A stretch of 64,000 nucleotides of DNA from Leifsonia tongyongensis. Lineage in GTDB: Bacteria > Actinomycetota > Actinomycetes > Actinomycetales > Microbacteriaceae. The notes under the pieces were generated by a model. The model searched no databases, had not been told where the DNA came from, and saw only the letters and a list, made by a program, of their open reading frames with translations. Numbering within the stretch: position 1 is the stretch's first letter; the number at the start of each line of letters is the position of its first letter. The translations under genes and the position numbers were made by a program. Location: NCBI RefSeq assembly GCF_010686705.1, contig NZ_JAAGWY010000001.1:1240001-1304000 (forward strand). The letters are read 5' to 3'. Positions 49,707-58,834 of this stretch are shown here, piece after piece.

Positions 49707-51121
49707 ACCTGTGCCGCCCGGCGGATTCGCTTCTCGATGACCGATTCGTCTTCGAACTCGTTCTGCACGCCGTAGCCGTAGACGCCGTAGCCGTTGGAGT
49801 CCGGGCCCTTGGTCGGCAGCATGGTGACGATGACTCCGACGAGCCGGCTGCCGATGTGCTCGAGTGCGCGCACCGCCGCGGCGAGCTCGTTCTTCTTCGT
49901 GACGCCGGACGCTGCAGCGATGATCGCGCCGCCGGTGAGCTTGCTGACGACGGCGGCATCGGTGACGAGCAGGAGCGGAGGTGCGTCGACGAGCACATAG
50001 TCGAACTCGGCGGTCAGTGTGTTGAGCAGCTGTGACATGGCGTTCGAGCCCAGCAGTTCGCTCGGGTTCGGCGGAATGCGGCCGGCCGGCAGGATGTACA
50101 GCTCGCCGCGGCCCCATTTGTGCATCACATCGGCGAGTGGCGTCCGCCCGATGAGCACGTCGGTGAGGCCGACGGCGCCCTCGACGCCCATGTAGTCGGC
50201 GACCTTCGGCAGGCGCAGGTCGCCGTCGATCAGTGCGACTCGCGCGCCTGTCTCGGCCAGGCTGATCGCGAGGTTCGCCGCCGTGGTGCTCTTGCCCTCA
50301 CCCGGGATCGAGCTGGTGATGACATAGCTGCGCGGTCCGTTGCCGAAGTTGACGAATTGAAGGTTCGTGCGGAGGCTGCGGAACGACTCAGCGCGTGGGT
50401 TGCGCGGGTCGGCGTGCACGATCAGCGGACGCTTCTTCGCGCCCGGGTCGTAGCTGATCGCACCGAGGATCGGTCTGTCGGTCACGTCTTCGATGTCGTG
50501 CGAGTTGTGGATGCGTGTGTCGAGGATGCTGCGAAGCAGGCTCACGCCGACACCGACGGCCAGGCCGATCAGAAGCCCGAGGATGATGTTGAGGGGGACG
50601 TTCGGGCTGGTCGGCTTCGACGGGGCGACAGCAGGCTGAATCGTCTGGATGTTGATGAGGCTTGTTCCGCCTGTGGGCTTCTCGAGCTCGTTCGTCACGA
50701 CATAGGAGGTGTTCTGGCCGATCGAGTTTGCGATGTTCGCTGCCAGCTGCGGGTTGCTGTCAGTGACCGTGATGTCGATCAGCACCGTGTTCAGGGGCGA
50801 GTCGGCGGTCACCTTGGGAGCGAGTGCCGTGGCGGTCGTCTTGAGGTGCAGGTCGTCGATGACCCGATCGAGGACGCTCGCGCTGTTCACCACGCTGACG
50901 TAGCTGGTGACGGCCTGTCGGGCGAAGCTCGTGCCCTGGACGAGGTCAGTTGCCGCACCGGAATTACCTGCACGAACGGAGACGTACAGTTCGGTCGATG
51001 CCTGGTACTTCGGGGTGAGCGTCAACGAGTAGCCGGCCGCGATGGCGACGCCCAGAAGGGTGGCTACCGCGATGAAGATCCAATTCTTATGAAGGATCCT
51101 CACGTAGTCACGCAGCTCCAA
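49703..51121 (-). CDS. Fused Wzz chain-length regulator and BY-kinase (tyrosine autokinase)
   Basis: Head gene of the polysaccharide operon. A Wzz domain has two membrane helices (residues 14-34 and 178-198) and an outer loop. A cytoplasmic BY-kinase follows: Walker A SSIPGEGKST (270-279), Walker A' ALIDGDLRLP (296-305), then DYVLVDAPPLLLVTDA. The C-terminal Tyr cluster is short (YGVYGYG, about 448-454). Gram-positive bacteria often split these parts; here they are one 472-residue chain. TTG start at 51121 with GGGAGG 5 nt upstream. Kinase and phosphatase together tune polymer length and export. Confidence 0.92.
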   Translation of the reverse strand: MELRDYVRILHKNWIFIAVATLLGVAIAAGYSLTLTPKYQASTELYVSVRAGNSGAATDLVQGTSFARQAVTSYVSVVNSASVLDRVIDDLHLKTTATALAPKVTADSPLNTVLIDITVTDSNPQLAANIANSIGQNTSYVVTNELEKPTGGTSLINIQTIQPAVAPSKPTSPNVPLNIILGLLIGLAVGVGVSLLRSILDTRIHNSHDIEDVTDRPILGAISYDPGAKKRPLIVHADPRNPRAESFRSLRTNLQFVNFGNGPRSYVITSSIPGEGKSTTAANLAISLAETGARVALIDGDLRLPKVADYMGVEGAVGLTDVLIGRTPLADVMHKWGRGELYILPAGRIPPNPSELLGSNAMSQLLNTLTAEFDYVLVDAPPLLLVTDAAVVSKLTGGAIIAAASGVTKKNELAAAVRALEHIGSRLVGVIVTMLPTKGPDSNGYGVYGYGVQNEFEDESVIEKRIRRAAQV

Positions 51122-51419
51122 CGTTGCCTCCCGACAAGCAATTCAATAGAAGATCGGTGACAGACAGCCACCCGCGTTGCTGCCTCGCACCCGGGTCTGA
51201 GGGCGCGCGAGCATCTTTCGGCATCCTAGCTTCGACGTACGTGCCAGGAGCGAAACGCGCGTTAATGATCGCATACCCGTATGTGTAGTCCGAGCGTTCC
51301 ACCCTGTGGGAGCGGGAAAGACCCTGATCTTCAGCGATCGCCAGGCGCGCTAGGCACCCGAACTGGGGGTGTACGCGCGGCGCTTTTGGTGTCGTGGCCG
51401 GCTTCCGGGCTACCGTGCC
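51122..51419. other. Leader and promoter region of the polysaccharide operon
   Basis: A 298-nt gap with no convincing gene. On the minus strand it holds the GGGAGG ribosome-binding site for the BY-kinase gene, and it must carry the operon promoter. I could not pick a clear -35/-10 pair. CGTGCC/GGCACG (51414-51419 and 51424-51429) forms a small hairpin across the stop codon of the antiporter gene. Confidence 0.5.
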
Positions 51420-52517
51420 TCACGGCACGATCGACAGGAATATGAATGCCGCGAACAGCACGAGGTGCACGCCGCCCTGGAGGCGGGCCGCCCGACCGGG
51501 GACGACGGTCAGCACGCTCACGATCACGGTCAGGACGAACAGCACGATCTGGCTGGCGCCGAGGCCCAGCAGCAGCGGGCCGGTCAGCCAGATCGAGGCG
51601 AGCGCGATGGCTGGGATGGTGAGGCCGATGCTCGCCATGGCCGAGCCGAGCGCCAGGTTCAGGCTGGTCTGCATCCGGTTTCGTGACGCGGCCTTTGCCG
51701 CCGCGATCCCTTCGGGCAGCAGCACGAGCAGCGCGATCACGACCCCGACGAACGTCTTCGGGAACCCGATCGCCGCGACACCCACCTCGATCGGATGCGA
51801 CTCGAGCTTCGCGAGGCCGACCACGGCGACCAGGGCGACCACCAGCAATCCGAGACTCGTGTAGGTCTGGCGGGTGCTGGGCGCTTCGGCGTGCGCGTCT
51901 TCGTCGGCGACCGGATTTCCGTTGGTCCTCACCGGCATGAAGAAGTCGCGGTGCGCCACCGTCTGGGTGAACACGAACATCGCATACAGGGCGACGGATG
52001 CGATGGCCGCGAACACGAGCTGGGCCGGCGAGAACTGCGGGCCGGGAGTCGCGGTGAATGTCGGCAGCACCAGTGTCAGGGTGGCGAGCGCGGTCACGGT
52101 TGCGAGCGCGGCGCCGGTGCCTTCCGCGTTGAAACGAGTGGTGGTGCGACGGGATGCGCCGAGCAAGATGGAAAGCCCCACGATTCCGTTCATCGTGATC
52201 ATCACCGCAGAGAAGACGGTGTCGCGGGCCAGGGTCGGTGTGTCTTTGCCGCTGGTCATGAGGGTGACGATGAGCGCGACTTCGATGACCGTGACTGCGA
52301 CGGCGAGCACCAGCGACCCGAACGGCTCGCCCACCTTGTGGGCGACGACCTCGGCGTGCTGCACGGCCGCGAGCACCGTGCCGGCGAGCACGATAGCGGT
52401 GAGTGTCACAAGAACGGGGCCGAGGGTCACATTCCATTCCGCGACCAGCAGCACGACCCCGATGACAGGTACCACCACGGCCCAGTAGCGGACGGCCCAG
52501 GCCGCGGCAGCTTTCAT
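51420..52517 (-). CDS. chaA: Ca2+/H+ antiporter (ChaA-type, CaCA superfamily)
   Basis: A 365-residue membrane exchanger with about eleven helices. The two CaCA alpha repeats are seen: HKVGEPFGSLVLAVAVTVIEVALI (first) and PEGIAAAKAASRNRMQTSLNLALGSAMASIGLTIPA (second). A charged cytoplasmic linker (ADEDAHAEAPSTRQ) separates the halves. It exports Ca2+ or monovalent cations in exchange for protons. Single gene with no strong ribosome-binding site visible; the hairpin at 52545 insulates it from the DUF6328 gene upstream. Confidence 0.9.
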   Translation of the reverse strand: MKAAAAWAVRYWAVVVPVIGVVLLVAEWNVTLGPVLVTLTAIVLAGTVLAAVQHAEVVAHKVGEPFGSLVLAVAVTVIEVALIVTLMTSGKDTPTLARDTVFSAVMITMNGIVGLSILLGASRRTTTRFNAEGTGAALATVTALATLTLVLPTFTATPGPQFSPAQLVFAAIASVALYAMFVFTQTVAHRDFFMPVRTNGNPVADEDAHAEAPSTRQTYTSLGLLVVALVAVVGLAKLESHPIEVGVAAIGFPKTFVGVVIALLVLLPEGIAAAKAASRNRMQTSLNLALGSAMASIGLTIPAIALASIWLTGPLLLGLGASQIVLFVLTVIVSVLTVVPGRAARLQGGVHLVLFAAFIFLSIVP

Positions 52518-52544
52518 CCATCCATCATGGCAGCCGAACGCAAC

Positions 52545-52578
52545 GTGGGTCGGGATGGACTATGCCATCCCGACCCAC
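52545..52578. terminator. Perfect 14-bp hairpin
   Basis: GTGGGTCGGGATGG (52545-52558) and CCATCCCGACCCAC (52565-52578) pair without mismatch around a 6-nt loop. It lies after the DUF6328 gene and just before the antiporter start, both on the minus strand. Probably a strong terminator for the DUF6328 transcript. Confidence 0.7.
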
Positions 52579-52690
52579 TGCCCCCCGGCCGAAACCGTGA
52601 ACCCAACGTTACGGCCGCGGAAGTTGCGCCACATCAGGGCTTCCACGGAGAAATGCACCGTGGCCGCCCCCATCGGTGCGAGCTCGGCGG

Positions 52691-53224
52691 CTACGTCAAC
52701 CGGTGCGAAGCCGCCGTCTCCGACCGCGACCGCGAGCGCACGATGCGCGGCATCGCCAGCAGCAGCACGATCATGAGCATCAGCACGAGCAGCCCGGCGG
52801 CGATCGCCAGCGCCAGGCCGACCGTCACCTCGAAGACGAAGAACACCACGCCTGTCGTCAGCAGCGCGACGAGGACCAGCGTGGAGCGCAGCAGGCCGTC
52901 CGCGATGGCGACCGCCTCGGGCTTCTCGTGCCGGCCGAACAGGGTGCGGTGCAAGGCGACCGGCGCAAGGCCGAGCGCAGTACACGCCGCCGCCATCAGC
53001 ACCAGCCCGAGGTAGGTCCCGGTCTGGAAGCCGTTCAGTTCGGCGAAACGCTGCTGGAACGCGAGCGTGAGAAGGAATCCGCTCACGATCTGCGTACCGG
53101 TCTGTGTGACCCGCAACTCCTGGAGGATGTCCGACCAGTTGCGATCGGACCGCTCGCTGCGCGTCTCGTCGCGGCCGTCACGCGGGTCGGCATCGCGATC
53201 GTCTTCGGGTGTGCCGGGAACCAT
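52691..53224 (-). CDS. DUF6328 family membrane protein
   Basis: About 177 aa with an acidic N-terminus (EDDRDADPRDGRDETR), a conserved stretch WSDILQELRVTQTGTQIVSGFLLTLAFQQRF, then three to four more membrane helices and an Arg/Ser tail. This matches DUF6328 proteins, sometimes mislabelled sodium:proton antiporter. ATG 53224 has GGAG at 9-nt spacing; ATG 53230 is 6 nt upstream. The stop is followed by 112 nt before the strong hairpin. Function unknown. Confidence 0.8.
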   Translation of the reverse strand: MVPGTPEDDRDADPRDGRDETRSERSDRNWSDILQELRVTQTGTQIVSGFLLTLAFQQRFAELNGFQTGTYLGLVLMAAACTALGLAPVALHRTLFGRHEKPEAVAIADGLLRSTLVLVALLTTGVVFFVFEVTVGLALAIAAGLLVLMLMIVLLLAMPRIVRSRSRSETAASHRLT

Positions 53225-53310
53225 CGCCATCGTCTCCGTTCGTCTGCGCCGCCAACGGTAGTCCCGCCGCCGCGTCGCGTCGAGGTCCCTGCTAGCGCGG
53301 CCCGCCGGCG

Positions 53311-54066
53311 TCAGCCGAGGAAGAACTCTTCCAGCACCGGCGTGAGCACCTCGTACGACACCCCGTGCGTCTGGCCCGGCAGCGTGTGGCGCGTCGCACC
53401 CGGGATGCTCGCGGCCAGCGCGCTCGCCGCCTCCGCCACCCAGGCGGGGCTCGCCCCGCCGTCCAAGACCAGCGAAGGGATGCGGATCGTCGCGAACCGC
53501 TCGACCGGCACACCCGCATCCACGAGCGCGAACTCGTAGGGGAGTGTGTGCGCGACCGCGACCAGCCCCGGCCACCACGGTGTGTCTCGCATGGTCGCGG
53601 GGTCGTTCCCGGTGGTCACCAAAAAGAGCTCGGTCGCGCGCTCGCGGTCGCCGGCCGCCAGAGCCGCGGCGACCTGTTCCGTCGGCTCGCTCTGCGCGAT
53701 GTACGGCGCCTCGTACCCGGCGACACGGGCGATGGATGCGCCGGCCGCGGCCGCCTCGAAGGCGAGGGCCGCCCCTGACGAGTGGCCGTACACGAACGCG
53801 TCGTCGCCGACCGCGTCGAGCAGCACCCGCACATCCTCGATCTCGCGTTCCCGTTCGTATGGCGGCGGGTTGCTCGCATCCGTGCTGTCCCCGCGCCCGC
53901 GCCTGTCGAACGCGACGACGGTGAAATGCGGGGTGAGGTTCGGCAGGACCGCTGCAGCGGACTGGCGGGTGCTGAACGCCCCGCCGATCACGAGAAGGGT
54001 CGGCCCGCTGCCCTGGACCTCGTAGGCGATCGTCGAGCCGTCGGCTGACGTCACGGTTTCGGCCAT
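53311..54066 (-). CDS. Alpha/beta hydrolase
   Basis: A 251-residue cytoplasmic hydrolase. The oxyanion region is LLVIGGAFSTRQ, the turn is FDRRGRGDS, and the nucleophile elbow is VYGHSSGAALA (Ser about residue 95). The acid is probably in SLVLDGGASP (Asp about 202), and the catalytic His lies in PGQTHGVSYE (about 235). Substrate unknown; the family includes esterases and lactonases. AAAGGA precedes the ATG. Divergent from the SorC regulator gene. Confidence 0.88.
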   Translation of the reverse strand: MAETVTSADGSTIAYEVQGSGPTLLVIGGAFSTRQSAAAVLPNLTPHFTVVAFDRRGRGDSTDASNPPPYEREREIEDVRVLLDAVGDDAFVYGHSSGAALAFEAAAAGASIARVAGYEAPYIAQSEPTEQVAAALAAGDRERATELFLVTTGNDPATMRDTPWWPGLVAVAHTLPYEFALVDAGVPVERFATIRIPSLVLDGGASPAWVAEAASALAASIPGATRHTLPGQTHGVSYEVLTPVLEEFFLG

Positions 54067-54163
54067 GGCTGTTCCTTTCGGTGGATGCGATGGACAGGTC
54101 CATGCTCCTCCCGACCGGTGACACTGGCTAGCGCATCCGCGTATCCGCCCGCCCGGTCCCGAG

Positions 54164-54177
54164 TGAATAGCTATGCA
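54164..54177 (+). promoter_or_regulatory. SorC operator-like site 1, in front of the regulator gene
   Basis: TGAATAGCTATGCA lies 13 nt before the SorC start codon and directly beside a TAGACT -10 box (54179-54184). The same 14-mer with one change recurs at 59714 on the other strand, and a variant is at 59742. This suggests an autoregulatory operator. The TAGACT box ends 6 nt before ATG 54191, so the transcript is probably leaderless. Confidence 0.65.
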
Positions 54178-54190
54178 ATAGACTCGCGTC

Positions 54191-55186
54191 ATGTCGATCG
54201 GGAACGCGGAGTGGAGCAGACTGCCCGCCGACCGCATGTCCCTGCTGACCAAAGTCGCGCGCATGTACCACGAGCAGCACATCCGCCAGCCTGAGATCGC
54301 GCAGCGGCTCCACATTTCGCAGTCCCGGGTTTCGCGACTCCTCAAAGAGGCGGTCAACCTCGGCGTCGTCCGCACGATCGTGGTCACGCCGCCGGGGGTG
54401 CACTCGCAGCTCGAGGACGCCATCCGCGACCGCTACGGCCTAGCCGATGTCGTGGTCGGCGGAGACGACGGCGGCAGCGACGGCGGCGACCTCGACGACA
54501 ACGCCCTGCTCGCGACCCTCGGGAGCGCGGGCGCCGCCTACCTCGAGACGACACTCTCCGAGAAGGACGACATCGGCGTCTCGTCCTGGTCGTCCACACT
54601 GCTCGCGGTGGTGGATGCGATGACGCCGCAGCGCACGCGCCTCGCCCGGAGCGCGGTGCAACTCCTCGGCGGCGTCGGCGACCCCAGCGTGCAGGTCAAG
54701 GCGACCCACCTCACCGACCGGCTCGCACGTGTCACCGGCGCGCAGGCCCGCTACTTTCCGGCGCCCGGTATCGTCGCGCGCAAATCGGTCCGGGATGCCC
54801 TGCTCGAAGATCCCTATGTGAGCGAAGTCGCATCGGCATGGGACGCCCTGACCGTCGCACTCGTCGGCATCGGAAGCCTCCGGCCCTCGCCCCTGCTCCA
54901 GTCGTCGGGCAATGCGATCTCAGACAAAGACCAGGATTCGCTGCGCGAACTCGGCGCCGTCGGCGACGTCTGCCTGCACTTCTTCGACGCAGGGGGTGCG
55001 CTCGTCGACAGTGAGCTCGAAGAGCGGGTCATCGGCATCTCCGGTGCGCAGCTGCGCGCGATCCCGCGCACCATCGGCATCGCCGGCGGCGCGCGCAAAG
55101 TGGATGCGATCCGTGCGGCAGCCCTCGGCGGCTGGATCGACGTGCTCATCACCGATGTCGGCACCGCCCACCGCCTCGTCGACTGA
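54191..55186 (+). CDS. SorC/DeoR-type sugar-binding transcriptional regulator
   Basis: A 331-residue regulator. The N-terminal helix-turn-helix is VARMYHEQHIRQPEIAQRLHISQSRVSRLLKEAV (residues 22-55), and the C-terminal sugar-phosphate-binding domain (65-331) contains GVSSWSSTLLAVVDAM and IGIAGGARKVDAIRAAALGGWIDVLITD. Family members bind phosphorylated sugars as effectors. It sits next to a sugar isomerase / kinase / transketolase cluster, and its operator-like sequence is shared with that cluster's promoter region, so it is the likely local regulator. Start supported by the leaderless promoter geometry. Confidence 0.9.
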   Translation: MSIGNAEWSRLPADRMSLLTKVARMYHEQHIRQPEIAQRLHISQSRVSRLLKEAVNLGVVRTIVVTPPGVHSQLEDAIRDRYGLADVVVGGDDGGSDGGDLDDNALLATLGSAGAAYLETTLSEKDDIGVSSWSSTLLAVVDAMTPQRTRLARSAVQLLGGVGDPSVQVKATHLTDRLARVTGAQARYFPAPGIVARKSVRDALLEDPYVSEVASAWDALTVALVGIGSLRPSPLLQSSGNAISDKDQDSLRELGAVGDVCLHFFDAGGALVDSELEERVIGISGAQLRAIPRTIGIAGGARKVDAIRAAALGGWIDVLITDVGTAHRLVD

Positions 55187-55205
55187 CGCGCATCCTCTCA
55201 CCTGT

Positions 55206-55312
55206 GTTCATAAAACAGGAGTTCGTGTGACGGGAGTGACGGATGTGGCCCAGATCGGCCGCATCCGACCTCTTTAGGCGCTCCCCACCCTGCAATCTCC
55301 TGTTTTATGAAC
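55206..55312. repeat. Perfect 16-bp inverted repeats flanking 75 nt
   Basis: GTTCATAAAACAGGAG (55206-55221) and CTCCTGTTTTATGAAC (55297-55312) are exact reverse complements, separated by 75 nt, between the converging SorC and isomerase genes. They are AT-rich compared with the surroundings. The spacing is too long for an ordinary terminator; a small mobile element with terminal repeats or a paired regulatory site are both possible. Confidence 0.8.
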
Positions 55313-55339
55313 CGCGCGCGTCAGGAATTCGCCCCGCGC

Positions 55340-56326
55340 CTACTCGTAGCTCGAGAACAGCGCCTGCTGCGCCAGCGCGAGCGCCCCGAGAGCATCGTGC
55401 CGATCCTGCGCCGCCTGCACGGCCGCGAAGTCGAGCTTGTCGAGCCCTCGGTCGGCAGCTTTCAGGAAGTCGATCGCGTGGTTCGCCGCCTCCACGCTGT
55501 CTTCCCGGAACGGGAACTGGTCGAGCTGCCAGACGCCTTCCCAGTTGTTCTTGCGCAGCGTGTAGAAGAACTCGAACAGCTCGATCGGATGCACGGTGCC
55601 GGCGACCATGTCGTCATCCCATTGCCGCAGGTTGTCGTTGACGTCCATGCCGAAGAGGCGACCGTAATCGATGGCCAGCTGCGCGGAGTCGGCTGGCGAC
55701 TCGCCGCCGAACAGCGCGTGACCGAAGTCGAGGAGGATGCCGACGTTGGGCAGTCCGATGCGTTCGATCCCGAGGAGGGTGCGCGACACCGAGTCGAACG
55801 ACATGTGCACGCGCGGCTCGCGCGGCTTGTACTCGATGACGAACTTCAGGTCGGGGTTCTCCGAGGCGAGCAGGCCGACGCCGTCGAGGGAGTTCTTCCA
55901 GAGCGCGCCGTGGTCGACCTGGAACGGGTAGTCCCAGCCGTCCTGACCCGGCCACAGTTTCACATAGTCGGCGCCGAAGTACCGCACGACGTCGGCGGCT
56001 TCGCTGATGAGTTCGTGGGCGTGGCGCCGCACGCCCGGGTCGGGGTTCGTGAACGCGCCTTTCGCGAACTCGCGCGTGTAGATCTCGGGCGTGATCCCGA
56101 TGACGCCGAGGTTGTTGCGGTCGAGCGCCTCCTTGACCTGCTCGTTCGTGAATGATCCACCGAAGAACGGGTAGTTGAGGTCGACGACGGACAGGTCGCG
56201 AACCTGCCCGGCCAGGTCGATCGCGTCGATGACGCTGCGCGGGTCGCCGTAGCCGTCGGTGGCGTAACGGTCGACGTAGGTGGCGAAGTGCCAGATTCCG
56301 GCGCCGTAACGCTGAGTGCTGGGCAT
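55340..56326 (-). CDS. Xylose-isomerase-like TIM-barrel sugar isomerase
   Basis: A 328-residue TIM-barrel protein (AP-endonuclease-2/xylose-isomerase-like). The stretch [11 protein letters not shown] (residues about 171-181) matches the IEPKPNEP catalytic motif of xylose isomerase, with metal Glu and catalytic Lys. [15 protein letters not shown] and [12 protein letters not shown] supply further metal ligands. It probably interconverts an aldose and a ketose. ATG 56326 has AAGGAG upstream. Last gene of the minus-strand unit with the FGGY kinase and split transketolase. D-apiose isomerase is one candidate; the exact sugar is inferred. Confidence 0.82.
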   Translation of the reverse strand: MPSTQRYGAGIWHFATYVDRYATDGYGDPRSVIDAIDLAGQVRDLSVVDLNYPFFGGSFTNEQVKEALDRNNLGVIGITPEIYTREFAKGAFTNPDPGVRRHAHELISEAADVVRYFGADYVKLWPGQDGWDYPFQVDHGALWKNSLDGVGLLASENPDLKFVIEYKPREPRVHMSFDSVSRTLLGIERIGLPNVGILLDFGHALFGGESPADSAQLAIDYGRLFGMDVNDNLRQWDDDMVAGTVHPIELFEFFYTLRKNNWEGVWQLDQFPFREDSVEAANHAIDFLKAADRGLDKLDFAAVQAAQDRHDALGALALAQQALFSSYE

Positions 56327-56337
56327 TGGTGTTCTCC

Positions 56338-57864
56338 TTATATATAGGGATGCGGTGCAGCGGCACTGCGTGTGTCCGAGCTGCAGGCCAGGTCGATGGC
56401 GGCGTGCCACCGGTCACGGCGGGCTCGCGCCCGCTCCGGGCTCATGATCGGGTCGAAGATGGTGCCGTTGCGGTCGAGCGCGAGCACCTCATCCGCGGTC
56501 CAGATGCCGGCGCCGATGCCGGCGAGGTGGGCCGCACCGAGCGCGGACAGTCCCGCTACATCCGGCCGTCGCACCCGTCGCTGGCTCAGGTCGGCGAGCA
56601 GTTGGGCGAGCCAGTCGTTGGCGGCCGGTCCGCCGTCGATGAGGATGGTGTCGAACCGCCGCCCGGTCGCCTTCTCGGCTGCGCACAGCACGTCGTCGAT
56701 CTGGAGCGGGATGGACTCCACGGCCGCCCGGGCGAGTTCGGCCCGGGTCGTGCTCAGGTCGAAGCCGCTGATGATCGCACGGGCGTCGTCGTCCCACCAG
56801 GGAGCCCCGAGCCCCGAGAAGGCGGGCACGAGGTCGACGCCGCGGCCGGGGTCCGCATCCCTGTCGGTTTCGGCCGCGAGGGCAGCGAGTTCGGCGGGTG
56901 TCGTCTCGAGGACCTCGGCCAGCCAGACGAGTGTCGCCCCGGTCGAGAGGATGTTGCCCTCGAACGCGTAGCTGGGCTCCGGGTCGCTCCACGCGACGGT
57001 CGTCACCAGGCCGCCGGGGCTGGATGCTCGCGACTCGAGCAGCCCCATGATCGACGAACCCGTGCCGAGGGTGACCTTGACCGAACCGGCGGTCCGGGCG
57101 CCGTGGCCGAAGAGGGCGGCGTGCGAGTCGCCGAGAATCGCGTGGATGCGCGTCCCCCGTGGCAGCATCGGCAGGCCGGTCACGGGCTCGGTCACCGAGT
57201 TCGACGCGACGACCGGTGGAAGGGCGGCGCGCGGGATGCGGAAGAGAGCGAGGAGCTCGTCGCTCCAGTCGAGGGTCGCCAGGTCGAGGAGTGCGGTGCG
57301 GCTCGCGTTGCCCGATTCGATGCGGAACTCGCCGGTGAGCCGGTGGACGAGCCAGGCGTCGACAGTGCCGAGGGCGATCTCGCCGCGGTTGGAGCGTTCG
57401 CGCCCCGGGTCGACCTGGTCGAGCAGCCACGCGAACTTCAGGGCCGAGAACATCGGGTCGACCGGCAGGCCGCTGAGCTGCCGGACGCGTTCGGCCGCAC
57501 CGTCGTCTCGCGCGGTGATCGCCTGTGCGGCGGCCACCGTGCGGCGGTCCTGCCAGCCGAGCACGGGCCCGAGCGGTTCGCCGGTGGTGCGGTCCCAGCA
57601 GACGGCCGACTCGCGCTGTGTGCTGAGCGCGAGCCCGGCGACGCGGTCCTCGATGCCTGCGACCGCGAGCCGGACGGCCTCGAACGCGCTGTCGGCGATC
57701 TCACGCGCATCCTGTTCGACCCAGCCGGGCCGCGGATGCGTCTGGGCGACCGCGACGGCCCCCCACCCGACGACGTTCCCCGACGCGTCGACCGCGAGGG
57801 CTTTCGTGGAACTGGTGCCCTGGTCGACCGCGACGATGACGGCCGATCCGGCAGGCTCATCCAT
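56338..57864 (-). CDS. FGGY-family carbohydrate kinase
   Basis: A 508-residue sugar kinase. The first phosphate loop is [16 protein letters not shown], then [11 protein letters not shown], the catalytic-Asp region [13 protein letters not shown], and the second phosphate loop [28 protein letters not shown] and [22 protein letters not shown] complete the family pattern. Glycerol-kinase/xylulokinase-like; the ketose is unknown. It overlaps the transketolase C-terminal gene by 8 bp and precedes the isomerase by 11 nt, so it sits in the middle of a pentose-type catabolic operon. Confidence 0.92.
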   Translation of the reverse strand: MDEPAGSAVIVAVDQGTSSTKALAVDASGNVVGWGAVAVAQTHPRPGWVEQDAREIADSAFEAVRLAVAGIEDRVAGLALSTQRESAVCWDRTTGEPLGPVLGWQDRRTVAAAQAITARDDGAAERVRQLSGLPVDPMFSALKFAWLLDQVDPGRERSNRGEIALGTVDAWLVHRLTGEFRIESGNASRTALLDLATLDWSDELLALFRIPRAALPPVVASNSVTEPVTGLPMLPRGTRIHAILGDSHAALFGHGARTAGSVKVTLGTGSSIMGLLESRASSPGGLVTTVAWSDPEPSYAFEGNILSTGATLVWLAEVLETTPAELAALAAETDRDADPGRGVDLVPAFSGLGAPWWDDDARAIISGFDLSTTRAELARAAVESIPLQIDDVLCAAEKATGRRFDTILIDGGPAANDWLAQLLADLSQRRVRRPDVAGLSALGAAHLAGIGAGIWTADEVLALDRNGTIFDPIMSPERARARRDRWHAAIDLACSSDTRSAAAPHPYI

Positions 57865-58834
57865 GCGCGAGTGCCTCCCTGGCAGCGTCGGCGATGTGGT
57901 CGGCGGTGAGTCCGAAATGACCGAGCAGGAAGTCGGTGCTGCCGGTCGGAGCGAACTCCGTCAGCCCAAGGATACGCAGCGGCACCCGCGCCGCGCTCTC
58001 CAGCTGGCCGACGACAGAGGCGACTGCGGCGCCAAGCCCGCCGGCGATGTTGGCTTCTTCGGCCGTGACGATCGCGCCGGTGGTGCGCGCAGCATCCGCG
58101 ATCGCCTCGACGTCGAGCGGAGCGATGTACGACGCGTTCAGCACGCGCGCGTCGAGACCGGCGGCCTGCAGGAGCTCGGCGGCGATGAGCGCGCGCGAGA
58201 CGAGGGTGCCGGTGGCGATGATCGTGAGGTCGGAGCCCGCGCGGGCCGTGGTGAACCGGCCCCGGACCAGGCGGTCGCCTTCCACCGTGACGTCGGGCAC
58301 CTTGTGGCGGCCGACCCGGATGAACGTGGGGCGCGGATGCTCGACCGCCTGGCGCACCGCATCCCGCGTCTGCCTGCGGTCGGCCGGCACGACGATGTCG
58401 AGCCCGGGCAGCGCGCGCAGCCAGGAGAGGTCTTCGACGGAATGGTGGGTCGGCCCGAGCTCCCCGTACGCCATGCCGGGGCTCATGCCGCACAGGATGA
58501 CCGGATGCTGGCTGTACGCGACGTCGGCTTTGACCTGCTCGAGCGAACGCCCGGTGAGGAACGGCGCTGCCGCGCAGACGAACGGGATGAGCCCCGAACT
58601 CGCGAGGCCCGCCCCGACACCGACCATGTCCTGCTCGGCGATGCCGACGTTGATGAGCCGGTCGGGGAATTCGTCGCGGAACGCGGTCAGGTTGCTCGAA
58701 CCGACCGAGTCGTTGCAGACGGCGACGATGCGCTCGTCGCGTCGCGCGAGCTGGATGAGTTCGTCGGCGAACGCCGCACGGTTGTCGTATACGGGTGCGT
58801 CGGCGAGCGAGGTGGACGGGGCTTCGATGGTCAT
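57857..58834 (-). CDS. Transketolase C-terminal subunit (split transketolase)
   Basis: A 325-residue protein with the pyrimidine-binding (DXS/Pyr) domain and C-terminal transketolase domain. INVGIAEQDMVGVGAGLASSG carries the catalytic Glu, and GELGPTHHSVEDLSWLRALPG and VVPADRRQTRDAVRQAVE are also typical. Together with the next gene it forms a heteromeric transketolase. ATG 58834 overlaps the N-terminal subunit's stop by 4 bp. In D-apiose pathways a split transketolase of this kind uses a branched ketose phosphate; here the substrate is inferred only. Confidence 0.92.
   Translation of the reverse strand: MTIEAPSTSLADAPVYDNRAAFADELIQLARRDERIVAVCNDSVGSSNLTAFRDEFPDRLINVGIAEQDMVGVGAGLASSGLIPFVCAAAPFLTGRSLEQVKADVAYSQHPVILCGMSPGMAYGELGPTHHSVEDLSWLRALPGLDIVVPADRRQTRDAVRQAVEHPRPTFIRVGRHKVPDVTVEGDRLVRGRFTTARAGSDLTIIATGTLVSRALIAAELLQAAGLDARVLNASYIAPLDVEAIADAARTTGAIVTAEEANIAGGLGAAVASVVGQLESAARVPLRILGLTEFAPTGSTDFLLGHFGLTADHIADAAREALAHG

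Noticed and set aside
49113-50117. 334-residue version of the tyrosine phosphatase
   Set aside because: The extra N-terminal part is the kinase gene read in another frame; GTG 49706 overlaps the kinase stop and starts just before the P-loop.
55206-55312. Simple intrinsic terminator
   Set aside because: The arms are 75 nt apart, too far for an ordinary terminator hairpin; kept as an unexplained repeat.
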